The notes under the pieces were generated by a model. It worked only from the letters and a program-made list of their open reading frames with translations, was not told the origin of the DNA and ran no database searches. The translations under genes and the position numbers were made by a program. From assembly GCA_015478945.1 (NCBI GenBank), contig JABUQX010060238.1, positions 20,001-35,000 of the forward strand: a stretch of 15,000 nucleotides of DNA, in the 5' to 3' direction. Position 1 is the first letter of the stretch, and the number at the start of each line of letters is the position of its first letter. Positions 1 to 8,304 of the stretch are shown in pieces. This DNA comes from Trachelipus rathkii (Eukaryota; Arthropoda; Malacostraca; Isopoda; Trachelipodidae).

Positions 1-368
1 ATATATATATATATATATAATAATTATATATTATATATTAATATATATATATATATATATATTTATATTATATAATATATATATATATACTATTATATAT
101 ATTATATTATTATATATATTATATATTTATATATATATATATATATATATTTTATATATATTATATATATATACTATATATATATAATCTATTATAATTA
201 TTTATATATGTATATATATATATATATATTATATATATATATATATATATAATATATATAATGGTGAAATTCGCAACCCAATCCCTTTTTCCTCTCACCA
301 CGAGTCGCTATTGATATATTATATATATTATATATATATTATATATATATATATAATATTATATATTA

Positions 369-406
<38 letters not shown>

Positions 407-492
407 ATTATATATTAATATATATATATATATATATTTTTATATATATATATTATATTATATTATATATTATTATATATATTATAATATTA
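1..492. repeat. Imperfect (TA)n array with a small non-AT island
   Basis: Almost pure alternating A and T with irregular TT/AA interruptions. The only complex sequence is an island at about 260-316, which has a 6-bp inverted repeat (TGGTGA at 262-267, TCACCA at 295-300) around a pyrimidine-rich loop. The array runs straight into the left end of the LTR retrotransposon, and AT repeat resumes at the other side of that element near 7735. This suggests that the element inserted into a TA-rich site. No gene is visible. Confidence 0.95.
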
Positions 493-901
493 TATATAGT
501 TGGCTGGTTCTGGTTATATTATTATCAGTTATATGGTCACCACTCGATATGATATTCTATTATCTGGTATGACAACTATATAGCGACGGAGGATGATCAG
601 CAATTCTGTAGAACTGGCTATAGGATGGGAATGCAATAATTATCGGTTATCTCTTTAATTTCACTACCTATAACCAGTATTTGGATGTTAAGCCGCCTTT
701 TTGCGAGTAACGTTCGGGCTAAGGCTGTGTATGCAGCGGTGTCAGTCTGCGCGACTTCAGGATAAGCCGTCGACTGGTTCGTATGAAGTCCGGCTAAGGC
801 AAAGGCGGTTGTAGGCTGATCTGCACGAGCTCGTTGGTAAATCGTTGGCTAAACAGGAGGCTGGGTGTTCTTCTGGCCAACTCTGGGACAATCTGGAAGG
901 G

Positions 902-926
902 ACAGAGAGTATTTTATACTCTCTGT
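902..926 (-). promoter_or_regulatory. Perfect 11-bp hairpin containing a TATA box (left LTR)
   Basis: Arms ACAGAGAGTAT (902-912) and ATACTCTCTGT (916-926) with a 3-base TTT loop. Read on the element's sense strand, the centre gives TATAAAA, the only good TATA-box candidate I found in a sensible position. Both LTRs have it unchanged. Confidence 0.6.
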
Positions 927-993
927 AATTATCTCTATGACAGGTAACCTCAGCGGTTACCTGCGAAATTATCTCTTTAGTAGTTAAACTACT
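927..993 (-). repeat. LTR hairpin array, proximal part (left LTR)
   Basis: Directly after the TATA hairpin, AATTATCTCT (927-936) precedes a perfect hairpin AGGTAACC/GGTTACCT (942-949 and 955-962, loop TCAGC). A second AATTATCTCT (967-976) precedes a perfect hairpin AGTAGTT/AACTACT (979-985 and 987-993, one-base loop). The hairpin stems share no sequence, yet the spacer motif is exactly repeated 40 bases apart. The right LTR has the same array at 6720-6786. Confidence 0.8.
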
Positions 994-1180
994 TTTTAGG
1001 TGGTAGACGAACTGGAGAATCTCGGAGGTCAGGTGAAAGCACCATCCATGGAGACCATCCACCGACAGGAGAAACTCTTGAAGATCTTCCAAAGGGTTCT
1101 TGGTAACCCTGGGAAGGTTCCTAAGCCTCTTGGTAGGCTCAGAGAGAGGGAGAGACGTAGGGCCAGTCGGAGATCTTGTA

Positions 1181-1260
1181 GTCCAACTCCGGGGGAGAGA
1201 CGAGGCAATCCAACTTCTAGTAGAGAGACGAGGGAGTCCAACTTCTTGCAGAGCTTCTTC
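1181..1260. repeat. 27-bp tandem repeat inside the LTR (about 3 units)
   Basis: Three imperfect units start at about 1181, 1208 and 1235, sharing a tCCAACTtC core and a GAGAGACGAGG core. The same repeat is in the right LTR at about 6974-7053. Function is unknown; tandem repeats in U3 can act as enhancer-like elements. Confidence 0.7.
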
Positions 1261-1306
1261 TTCTTGGCTTCGTAGGTCGGATCTGATATTTCCGCTTTTT
1301 GTTCTA

Positions 1307-1370
1307 TATTAGCAAATTATCTCTATAGTTGTAGCAAAGCGCTACGAATTATTTCTTTTAAAGGCTAATA
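1307..1370 (-). repeat. LTR hairpin array, distal nested hairpin (left LTR)
   Basis: TATTAGC (1307-1313) and GCTAATA (1364-1370) form an outer perfect 7-bp inverted repeat. Inside are AATTATCTCT (1315-1324), the hairpin GTAGC/GCTAC (1331-1335 and 1341-1345, loop AAAGC), and a near copy of the spacer motif, AATTATTTCT (1347-1356). This repeats the logic of the array at 902-993. The right LTR carries the same structure, with its inner hairpin at 7124-7138. Confidence 0.75.
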
Positions 1371-1944
1371 AGACAACAAGCAGAAATCCAGATTATTTAT
1401 TTTTAACGAGAAAGTCGTACAAAGTTATAATAAAAAAAGTTACATATATAATAATCAAGTTTTTATACAAATATTATTAATATTTAAATTTTACTAATTT
1501 ATATTTTTTTTTTTATTTTTTTATAATATTTACATATATATATAAAAAAATATATTTTATGGTCTAACTTTTCTAAAAATGGATTTTTGTAAATATAATA
1601 AAATGAAACATTGCCGAAGCTTTCGCTAGATGGCGTTTGCCTTCACATTCTGAACATAATATAAACACAAGTTGGAGTTTATTGTTAAAAGTTCATTATT
1701 ATTGCTTAAAACTAAGTTTTTTATAAAATATATATATTTTTATCAAATATTGATAATATTTATAATATAATATAACAAATGTAATATTTTTAATATACAA
1801 TTTTTAATTATTAACATCTGAATAATGAAAATAAGTCATTTTTAAATTTAATAGACTTTGTGATATTTCTGTTACATTTGCCTTTTTGGTTCATTCTGTA
1901 AGTATTTTCGTTTGGGGAAACTAACTTAAACACTTCACTATATA

Positions 1945-1958
1945 TTTACTTCCCCACC
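1945..1958 (-). promoter_or_regulatory. Polypurine tract
   Basis: On the sense strand GGTGGGGAAGTAAA lies immediately upstream of the start of the 3' LTR, the position where plus-strand DNA synthesis is primed in LTR retrotransposons. Position and purine content support the call. The exact primer cleavage point cannot be read because the LTR start is TA-rich. Confidence 0.7.
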
Positions 1959-1963
1959 AGAAC

Positions 1964-2133
1964 ACGGAGTGACTTCCATCCTGAAGCGGAACCGGTGCTG
2001 AGGGGAACACTTAAAGGAAGGGACTGAGTGGATTCTATCCTGAATCGGACTCTATTAGGAAATTTGTATTTTTTTTTATTTGATAAAATCACTAAAAGGG
2101 GCACTGAGTGGCTTCTATCCTGAAGCGGACTCT
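1964..2133 (-). repeat. Three dispersed copies of the Pol C-terminal coding segment
   Basis: A segment of about 30 bases recurs at 2102-2133, 2022-2053 and 1964-1993, with the shared core TATCCTGAAgCGGAc. The first copy encodes the last residues of Pol ([10 protein letters not shown]). The other two lie beyond the Pol stop at 2092-2094 and would read RVRFRIEST and FRFRMEVT on the sense strand. The stretch from 1959 to 2091 is therefore not plain 3' untranslated sequence but holds duplicated, diverged copies of a coding segment. Confidence 0.8.
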
Positions 2134-5100
2134 ACGGGGAGGGTTTCGTCTAGTAAGGGGGGCACTTGGAAGAATAGGGACAGTAGGAATCCTTAGGACA
2201 TCAGCAACGTCAGGGACATCAGGAACATCGGCGGCGTCAGCGACATCAGGATCATCAAGGTCATCAGAGACATCAGGGTCATCAGGGACATCAGGATCAT
2301 CAGAGACATCACGATCATCAGGGACATCAGGATCATCAGGATCATCAGGGACATCAGGATCATCAGGGACCTCAGGATCATCAGGGACATCGGGATCATC
2401 AGGGAAACCAGAGACAGTAGGATCATCAGGGACATCAGAGACATCAGGATCATCAGGGACATCAGGAATCGTTGACGTTACCGTTTCCATAAAAGCAGGT
2501 TTTAAACGGCTAATTGAGACTACTGTAGTTTGACCATTCCTGAGTTCTATCTTGAAACAATGTGGCATTCGTTGAAGGACTTTGAAAGGACCACTATAGG
2601 GAGCTTCTAAGGGTTTTCTGATCCTATCAGTCCTTAGGAAGACATGAGAACAGGTCTTGAGTGCCTCCGGAATATATGAAGAATTGTTGAAGGAGTGAAA
2701 AGTAGGAAGGTCTCTAAAGTCCAATTCTTTCATGTGGGCGATAAATTTCTTCATAAAAGAATCCATTTCTTGTTTGTTGTTAGGAGAAGATTGAAGAATG
2801 TCCATAGGACAAAGTGGAGTTTTTCCAGTTACTGCTTCAAAGGCGGAATAACCGGAATCGTTTGGAATGCATCTGAGACCAAGTAGAGTGATGGGTAAAG
2901 ACAGAAGCCAGTTTTCTTTACGTGCCATCAAGGCAGTCTTGAGAGATCGGTGAAACCTCTCTATCTGGGAATTTGTTTGTGGGTGGTACGAGGTTGTTCG
3001 AAGACGATGGAAACCAATCATATGTGACAACTCACTGAAGAACTCGCTTTCGAATTGAGGACCTCTGTCAGAAATCACATAGAGAGGAACACCGAATCTG
3101 GATATCCACTGCATAAAAGCATAGGCAACAGATTTTGCTGTAGTGTTTGTAATTGGGAAGGCTTCAGCCCATTTTGTGTTTCGGTCGATGCAGGTAAGTA
3201 GATAGCGAAAAACTGGAGAAGAAGATCCACAAAATGCTGAAGGTGAAAAAGGACCCACTATATCTATATGAACTGTTTCGAATCTTGAAGAAGGAATTTC
3301 TAATGGAGTGACCGTTGTTTTGGTGTGACGATGAACTTTAGACAGCTGGCACTGCTCACAAGTGCGTACAAAAAGCCTAATGTCACGATCCATACAAGGC
3401 CAAAAATATCTTTTCTTGATCAGTCGTAAAGTACCTTTGATACCAGGATGGGACATTTGATGCAACGTATTAAATATTTGAAGGCGAGCTGGCTTCGGAA
3501 GAAATGGTCTGGGAAAAGAAGTAGAGGTATCGCACCATATCTTGAGGTTGTCCTGCAGGGGATAATTATGAAGACGATCATGATAGGTCTTGATTTCTTC
3601 ATCTTTTTCTTGAAGGCGAGCTATTGCGGGCAAATCGACAGCGTCAACTGATACCGAATGAATCCGGGAAAAAGTGTCGGCCACCATGTTGTCTGCTCCT
3701 CTGATATAACTTGCTGTAGAAATATATTCTGTTAGTACTGAGAGATGTCGCTGTTGACGATCACTTTTTGCAGGATTTTTGGAGTAGAAAGCGGAAACAA
3801 GAGGTTTGTGATCTGTGCAAAGGGTGACAACTCTTCCCTCTAACATGTGTTTAAAATGAAGGACAGCATAATATGCTGCCAAAAGTTCTCTGTCGAAAGC
3901 AGAATATCTTCTTTGGGGATCTGATAACTTCTTGCTGTAGAAGTCAATGGGAACAGGTTGACCATCAATCATCTGGTGTAATGCTGCTCCGATTGAAGTC
4001 TGACTGCTGTCAGTTACTAGTTGTAAATGTGAGACATTAGGTAAAGAGAAAGGGAGGGTTAGGGCATTTTGAAGAGCTTCCTTAGTATCTTGAAAAGCTG
4101 TCACTTCTTCTGGAGTCCATTCAAGAGATTTATCCTTGGGATGAAACTTGGCTTTTTCAGATAATGGGAAGACGATTTTGGCAAAATTAGGGATAAATCT
4201 TCTGTAGTATCCTAACATCCCAAGGTATCTTCGTAGGGATGCTGAATCGCACGGTAGAGGAAAACTTGAGATGGATTCTTTCTTTTCGTTGGGAGGACAT
4301 AGACCTTCTGAAGACACGGTGTAGCCGAGAAAATTGAGTGAAGATTGGTTAAATTCACATTTTTCTAAAGAGATTTTAAAACCATTTTCTTGGAGGAGTT
4401 TAAAAACTTGTTTCAGATGATTTGCATGTTCAGTTTTGGATGTAGAAAAAATGAGACAATCGTCTAAATAGGTAAACACGAAGGGAAGGTCTCTGAAGAT
4501 GGAGTCCATTACTCTTTGAAATGTAGCTCCCGCATTCTTTAAACCAAAAGGCATAGATAAAAATTCGAAGAGACCAAACGGAGTGATAACTGCTGTTTTC
4601 TCTATATCTTCTGGTCGAATGGGGATTTGGTGATAAGCCTTTTGAAGGTCAATCTTGGAGAATATGGTAGAGTTATGCAGGCGTTGAGATAGGCTCTGAA
4701 TGTGTGGAATGGGATATCTATCCTGTTTTGTTATGCTGTTAAGGGCTCTGAAATCCCCACAAGGTCTCCATGTTCCAGGTGTTTTCTTAGGCACGAGGTG
4801 TAAAGGAGACGCCCATGCAGATTTACTTGGCCTCACTATTCCACTTTTTAGAAGAATGTCAAATTCAGCTTTTGCCGCCTTTAACTTGTCGTCAGGTAAT
4901 CGGCGAGCTCTGGCAAAAACTGGGGTTGAATCACCAGTTTCTATGTAGTGTTTTGGTCCATTATCTTTAATTACTAGATTGTTGATGTCTATAGGTGAAA
5001 TTAAGGACGGGAAATCTTGTAGGAGTGAAGTTATGTCTGTATTTTCACCTTGAAGTTGAGCGTGAAGAGATGGTACCTCCTCAGAGGTTATTTTCAATGG

Positions 5101-5448
5101 AGCTAGAAGAGTGGTATAAGTATCTTGCAATGTTCTTTGTCCACAGTCAATTAGGAGACCAAAATTGTGAAGAAAATCCATTCCAATAATAGGCATAGTA
5201 ATTTCTGCTACTATAAATGTCCAGGTGAATTCTCTTCTTAATTTTGGTATACTGATATTTGCCACAACTTCACCATGACACTTTATGGGCGAGCCATTGG
5301 CTGCGGAACAAGTGACGTTTGAAGGGTGCAGCGTCATGTTAGAGACCATGTTAAATGGAAGGCTAGATATGCTGGCTCCGGTATCTAGTAAAAACTGGTG
5401 CATGGTGCCAAAAATCCGTACATCTATTGTTAACTGCGAAGTTGACAC
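2092..5448 (-). CDS. pol: Pol polyprotein (protease, RT, RNase H, integrase), CsRn1-like
   Basis: The polyprotein makes and integrates the element's DNA copy. Counting from the GTG at 5448: aspartic protease DTGA at 22-25 with a conserved IIGMDF strand at 87-92. Reverse transcriptase spans about 180-375, with catalytic D267 (SKIDLQKAY) and YLDD at 327-330. RNase H has D480, E521, D546 and D591. Integrase has the zinc site H663, H667, C697, C700 and the catalytic triad D729, D794, E830 (35 residues between the last two, as usual). A GPF chromodomain-like module lies at 953-955, followed by VSISRLKPA. Residues about 996-1084 are an acidic Asp/Pro/Val repeat, then a basic end with RRVRF. No residue needed for catalysis is missing and the 1118 residues are uninterrupted. 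The frame has no ATG here; it is open back to 5514 and overlaps gag, so translation is probably as a Gag-Pol fusion by -1 frameshifting. The GTG is only a computed start. Confidence 0.95.
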   Translation of the reverse strand: MSTSQLTIDVRIFGTMHQFLLDTGASISSLPFNMVSNMTLHPSNVTCSAANGSPIKCHGEVVANISIPKLRREFTWTFIVAEITMPIIGMDFLHNFGLLIDCGQRTLQDTYTTLLAPLKITSEEVPSLHAQLQGENTDITSLLQDFPSLISPIDINNLVIKDNGPKHYIETGDSTPVFARARRLPDDKLKAAKAEFDILLKSGIVRPSKSAWASPLHLVPKKTPGTWRPCGDFRALNSITKQDRYPIPHIQSLSQRLHNSTIFSKIDLQKAYHQIPIRPEDIEKTAVITPFGLFEFLSMPFGLKNAGATFQRVMDSIFRDLPFVFTYLDDCLIFSTSKTEHANHLKQVFKLLQENGFKISLEKCEFNQSSLNFLGYTVSSEGLCPPNEKKESISSFPLPCDSASLRRYLGMLGYYRRFIPNFAKIVFPLSEKAKFHPKDKSLEWTPEEVTAFQDTKEALQNALTLPFSLPNVSHLQLVTDSSQTSIGAALHQMIDGQPVPIDFYSKKLSDPQRRYSAFDRELLAAYYAVLHFKHMLEGRVVTLCTDHKPLVSAFYSKNPAKSDRQQRHLSVLTEYISTASYIRGADNMVADTFSRIHSVSVDAVDLPAIARLQEKDEEIKTYHDRLHNYPLQDNLKIWCDTSTSFPRPFLPKPARLQIFNTLHQMSHPGIKGTLRLIKKRYFWPCMDRDIRLFVRTCEQCQLSKVHRHTKTTVTPLEIPSSRFETVHIDIVGPFSPSAFCGSSSPVFRYLLTCIDRNTKWAEAFPITNTTAKSVAYAFMQWISRFGVPLYVISDRGPQFESEFFSELSHMIGFHRLRTTSYHPQTNSQIERFHRSLKTALMARKENWLLSLPITLLGLRCIPNDSGYSAFEAVTGKTPLCPMDILQSSPNNKQEMDSFMKKFIAHMKELDFRDLPTFHSFNNSSYIPEALKTCSHVFLRTDRIRKPLEAPYSGPFKVLQRMPHCFKIELRNGQTTVVSISRLKPAFMETVTSTIPDVPDDPDVSDVPDDPTVSGFPDDPDVPDDPEVPDDPDVPDDPDDPDVPDDRDVSDDPDVPDDPDVSDDLDDPDVADAADVPDVPDVADVLRIPTVPILPSAPLTRRNPPRRVRFRIEATQCPF
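2190..2465 (-). repeat. Coding minisatellite, 9/18-bp units, in the Pol tail
   Basis: About 275 bases built from ATCATCAGG and GACATCAGG units (18-bp higher unit), in frame with pol. The sense translation alternates VPDD and PDV, giving roughly 85 acidic residues between the integrase C-terminal domain and the basic RRVRF end. All unit lengths keep the frame. The complementary strand is also open and would read Ser/Gly/Thr repeats, a by-product of the repeat. Copy number probably varies between element copies. Confidence 0.93.
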
Positions 5449-5471
5449 GGCACAAATGTCAACTTGCTCCT

Positions 5472-5514
5472 TTAGTTTTCCGACGGAGTTGGGGATGCTG
5501 CTCTTGATGGAGGT
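5472..5514 (-). other. Gag/Pol overlap, candidate -1 frameshift region
   Basis: The pol frame is open from 5514, just after a TAG at 5517-5515, and the gag stop is at 5474-5472. The overlap is therefore 40 bases, and pol is -1 relative to gag. The last gag codons read GAA AAC TAA; the A-run with AAC next to the stop is a possible slip point but not a textbook X-XXY-YYZ heptamer. There is no in-frame ATG for pol near here. The shift mechanism is inferred. Confidence 0.6.
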
Positions 5515-6248
5515 CTAGAATTAGGTAAGATGTTTAGTCCCGTTTTGTTTGACCATGTACACCATGGTTTACAGCTTTTAGAGCGTGGTCCATAATAAAT
5601 GTGGCCTCTACACACCTTTGGTCGTTGATTTTCGTGGAACGGCGCCAGGCCAAAAGTAGTGGTTGCTCTTGATCTTGATGGGGCGGGGGCAATGGCGGTG
5701 GCAGGGGATGATACAGCCATGACAGGAGCTTGTGGGCTTAATAACAAGATGTCATTAGCTAAATCTCCCAACTGTTGAAGTGTGAGAGTAGAATGGGCGG
5801 CTAAGGCTGTGCGAATGTGACACGGTAAAGTTTTCAAAAATTGCACCTTGACCAAGTCCTCTCCAATATTTAATTTCTCTGCCTGTCGAATCATATCCTG
5901 TAGATATATAGATGGCTTGCCACTGTAGACCTTTTTGGAAAGTAGATCATTATAAAGCTCCACCTTAGATTTTTCGTAAGTATTTATGACTGCCGTTTTG
6001 AAACGGTCATAATCTTCTGCATCAAGTTCGGCTTGGGATATTCTATCCAAAACTTCAGGTGGAATTTGCGACATAACATGAAAGTACTTAGTTCGTGAGG
6101 ACCTTATGTTAGCGAGATGAAATTGTGCTTCCATGACACGAAACCATGTCGGGACTGAAGATTCCGAAAAAGTTGGGGGTTTAATTTTCATTGTTGAAAT
6201 GGATTCTGCCTCTCTTTGATTGTTATCCTGTCCTTGATCGTCTGCCAT
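5472..6248 (-). CDS. gag: Gag structural protein, CsRn1-like
   Basis: 258-residue nucleocapsid precursor, starting with ATG at 6248, 19 bases after the primer-binding site, and ending with TAA at 5474-5472. Residues about 24-170 match what I know of CsRn1/Kabuki Gag: [20 protein letters not shown], then a helical region with [15 protein letters not shown] and [12 protein letters not shown] proline/alanine linker follows. The nucleic-acid-binding motif is C213-x2-H216-x9-C226-x3-C230, the CHCC arrangement peculiar to this clade, followed by W232. The C-terminus is serine/proline rich. It should assemble the particle that encloses the element RNA. The reading frame is one base off pol, and the overlap (5514-5475) suits -1 frameshifting. 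No disruption is seen. Confidence 0.93.
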   Translation of the reverse strand: MADDQGQDNNQREAESISTMKIKPPTFSESSVPTWFRVMEAQFHLANIRSSRTKYFHVMSQIPPEVLDRISQAELDAEDYDRFKTAVINTYEKSKVELYNDLLSKKVYSGKPSIYLQDMIRQAEKLNIGEDLVKVQFLKTLPCHIRTALAAHSTLTLQQLGDLANDILLLSPQAPVMAVSSPATAIAPAPSRSRATTTFGLAPFHENQRPKVCRGHIYYGPRSKSCKPWCTWSNKTGLNILPNSRPPSRAASPTPSEN

Positions 6249-6266
6249 CTTCGTGGTATAAAATTT

Positions 6267-6284
6267 TCAGCTCTGGGATCACCA
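6267..6284 (-). promoter_or_regulatory. Primer-binding site, TGGTGATCCCAGAGCTGA
   Basis: On the sense strand TGGTGATCCC follows the 5' LTR end (ACTATATAAT) directly and precedes gag by 18 bases. The TGG start is complementary to a tRNA CCA end. The first ten bases differ by one from the tRNA-Trp-type site (TGGTGACCCC) I recall for CsRn1 elements, but the following bases do not match it well. The primer tRNA is therefore uncertain. Confidence 0.65.
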
Positions 6285-6694
6285 ATTATATAGTTGCCGG
6301 TTCTGGTTATATTATTATCAGTTATATGGTCACCACTCGATATGATATTCTATTATCTGGTATGACAACTATATAGCGACGGAGGATGATCAGCAATTCT
6401 GTAGGACTGGCTATCGGATGGGAATGCAATAATTATCGGTTATCTCTTTAATTTCACTACCTATAACCAGTATTTGGATGTTAAGCCGCCTTTTTGCGAG
6501 TAACGTTCGGGCTAAGGCTGTGTATGCAGCGGTGTCAGTCTGCGCGACTTCAGGATAAGCCGTCGACTGGTTCGTATGAAGTCCGGCTAAGGCAAAGGCG
6601 GTTGTAGGCTGATCTGCACGAGCTCGTTGGTAAATCGTTGGCTAAACAGGAGGCTGGGTGTTCTTCTGGCCAACCGTGGGACAATCTGGAAGGG

Positions 6695-6719
6695 ACAGAG
6701 AGTATTTTATACTCTCTGT
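6695..6719 (-). promoter_or_regulatory. Perfect 11-bp hairpin containing a TATA box (right, 5' LTR)
   Basis: Same structure as at 902-926: arms 6695-6705 and 6709-6719, loop TTT, with TATAAAA on the minus strand. In this copy it would serve as the core promoter of the element. Promoter function is inferred from the motif and from its place within the LTR. Confidence 0.6.
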
Positions 6720-6786
6720 AATTATCTCTATGACAGGTAACCTCAGCGGTTACCTGCGAAATTATCTCTTTAGTAGTTAAACTACT
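6720..6786 (-). repeat. LTR hairpin array, proximal part (right LTR)
   Basis: Copy of 927-993 in the 5' LTR. Hairpins lie at 6735-6755 and 6772-6786, each preceded on this strand by AATTATCTCT. It is unchanged relative to the left copy, although this says only that the LTRs are young. Confidence 0.8.
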
Positions 6787-7729
6787 TTTTAGGTGGTAGA
6801 CGAACTGGAGAATCTCGGAGGTCAGGTGAAAGCACCATCCATGGAGACCATCCACCGACAGGAGAAACTCTTGAAGATCTTCCAAAGGGTTCTTGGTAAC
6901 CCTGGGAAGGTTCCTAAGCCTCTTGGTAGGCTCAGAGAGAGGGAGAGACGTAGGGCCAGTCGGAGATCTTGTAGTCCAACTCCGGGGGAGAGACGAGGCA
7001 ATCCAACTTCTAGTAGAGAGACGAGGGAGTCCAACTTCTTGCAGAGCTTCTTCTTCTTGGCTTCGTAGGTCGGATCTGATATTTCCGCTTTTTGTTCTAT
7101 ATTAGCAAATTATCTCTATAGTTGTAGCAAAGCGCTACGAATTATTTCTTTTAAAGGCTAATAAGACAACAAGCAGAAATCCAGATTATTTATTTTTAAC
7201 GAAAAAGTCGTACAAAGTTATAATAAAAAAAATTACATATATAATAATCAAGTTTTTATACAAATATTATTAATATTTACATTTGACCAATTTATAACTT
7301 TTATTTTTATTTTTATTATAATATTTTATATACATTAAAAAAAATTATATTTTATGGTCTAACTTTTCTAAAAATGGATTTTTGTAAATATAATAAAATG
7401 AAACATTGCCGAAGCTTTCGCTAGATGGCGTTTGCCTTCACATTCTGAACATAATATAAACACAAGTTGGAGTTTATTGTTAAAAGTTCATTATTATTGC
7501 TTAAAACTAAGTTTTTATAAAATATATATATTTTTATCAAATATTGATAATATTTATAATATAATATAACAAATGTAATATTTTTAATATACAATTTTTT
7601 AATTATTAACATCTGAATAATGAAAATAAGTCATTTTTAAATTTAATAGACTTTGTGATATTTCTGTTACATTTGCCTTTTTGGTTCATTCTGTAAGTAT
7701 TTTCGTTTGGGGAAACTAACTTAAACACT

Positions 7730-7734
<5 letters not shown>

Positions 7735-7803
<69 letters not shown>

Positions 7804-7809
7804 ATATTA

Positions 7810-7863
<54 letters not shown>

Positions 7864-7876
7864 ATATTATACATAT
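7735..7876. repeat. (TA)n array at the outer edge of the 5' LTR
   Basis: Alternating A/T, nearly pure from 7735 to about 7860, contiguous with the LTR terminus and matching the array on the far side of the element. It is probably the original insertion site, extended by slippage. Confidence 0.95.
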
Positions 7877-8304
7877 ACCTTCTCATTTCACACTAGTACA
7901 CCTCACATATCCAAACCATACTGCAACAACATTCAAAACACACGTGGTAGGAAATACGTCTGCTAACAAGAGAAAATGGGAAATGGTGTAGTTGCCAAAT
8001 TTGCCAATTCCACCAATTTAATACATGGTAGACAAAACATAAGCACAGATCTGTTCTTTTCTCGCAAGAATATACAAGAAACACATATTTTCATGTGAAG
8101 GACATTTTTCATGTTGTACAGTGAATTATTGAACCTAAAAGTTTTCTCAAAATTCTTCACCCAAAAAGAAAGAAGTATCGGCTAAGTATCGGCCAATTAT
8201 ACCAATACTGATACTGATACAGAAAATTAGCTGATAGCCGATACGGATACCAAGAAAATTAGCCGATACTGCCGATACTGATACCGATACTATCGGTACA
8301 TCCC

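Larger units (their letters stand above)
493..1945 (-). repeat. 3' LTR (left copy)
   Basis: Direct repeat of 6287-7740, with an offset of 5793 bases through most of its length. On the element's sense strand it starts near TATATAGTGAAGTG and ends near CAACTATATA. Differences from the right copy are a few substitutions (for example near 504, 611, 623 and 876-877), short indels in A/T runs, and one concentrated patch at about 1486-1555. It holds a hairpin array, a candidate TATA box inside a hairpin, a 27-bp tandem repeat, and a possible ATTAAA poly(A) signal in sense orientation (654-659 on this strand). At about 1.45 kb it is long for this clade by my recollection. Small ORFs inside it look like chance. 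Confidence 0.93.
493..7740 (-). mobile_element. Complete Ty3/gypsy LTR retrotransposon, CsRn1/Kabuki-like
   Basis: A pair of about 1.45-kb direct repeats (493-1945 and 6287-7740) flanks an internal region with Gag and Pol open reading frames on the minus strand, a primer-binding site beside the right LTR and a purine-rich tract beside the left LTR. Pol order (protease, RT, RNase H, integrase) is that of Ty3/gypsy. Assignment to the CsRn1/Kabuki clade is family knowledge. It rests on the unusual Gag C-x2-H-x9-C-x3-C motif in place of a CCHC knuckle, a primer-binding site starting TGGTGAtCCC (close to the tRNA-Trp-type site of that clade), and the C-terminal GPF module followed by an arginine-rich end. 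LTRs differ by few substitutions apart from one A/T-rich patch, and neither ORF contains a stop, so the insertion is recent. Exact ends are blurred because the termini (TATATAGTG...CAACTATATA on the sense strand) merge with flanking TA repeats, which also hide any target-site duplication. Confidence 0.93.
6287..7740 (-). repeat. 5' LTR (right copy), element promoter
   Basis: Direct repeat of the left LTR. In sense orientation it precedes the primer-binding site and gag, so it should drive transcription leftward. A TATAAAA lies on the minus strand at 6711-6705, inside a perfect hairpin. If it is used, transcription would start around 6675-6685, giving a U3 of about 1 kb and an R plus U5 of about 0.4 kb (inference). 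The inner end carries a subterminal inverted repeat: TATATAGTTG at 6287-6296 and CAACTATATA at 6366-6375. The outer end passes directly into a (TA)n array, so the boundary is uncertain by several bases. Confidence 0.92.

Noticed and set aside
260..316. Non-AT island in the first array as a miniature transposon
   Set aside because: Only a 6-bp inverted repeat is present, with no recognisable termini or target duplication; too little evidence.
757..1092. 111-codon minus-strand frame in the LTR, also at 6550-6885
   Set aside because: It is in both LTRs only because they are copies; composition is ordinary, no domain is recognisable, and it runs through the hairpin array, so codon-level selection is doubtful. 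It is in sense orientation, so it could be revisited if sibling copies keep it open.
1000..1312. Several overlapping 70-91-codon frames in both orientations within the LTRs
   Set aside because: They overlap each other across the purine-rich 27-bp tandem repeat and are compositional shadows.
2190..2465. CRISPR-like regular repeat
   Set aside because: The repeat is contiguous with no unique spacers, and the sequence is eukaryotic and coding.
2108..2533. Plus-strand frame of 141 codons, rich in Ser, Gly and Thr (silk-like repeats)
   Set aside because: It is the complement of the in-frame acidic minisatellite of Pol, open only because of the 9-bp periodicity.
7421..7612. 63-codon minus-strand frame in the outer part of the 5' LTR
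   Set aside because: Lys/Ile/Tyr-rich translation of AT-rich DNA, and it is not open in the same way in the left LTR because of single-base indels.
7893..8160. Minus-strand frames as a transposase gene
   Set aside because: Two short overlapping frames with no convincing transposase block; the faint BED-like pieces are in different frames.
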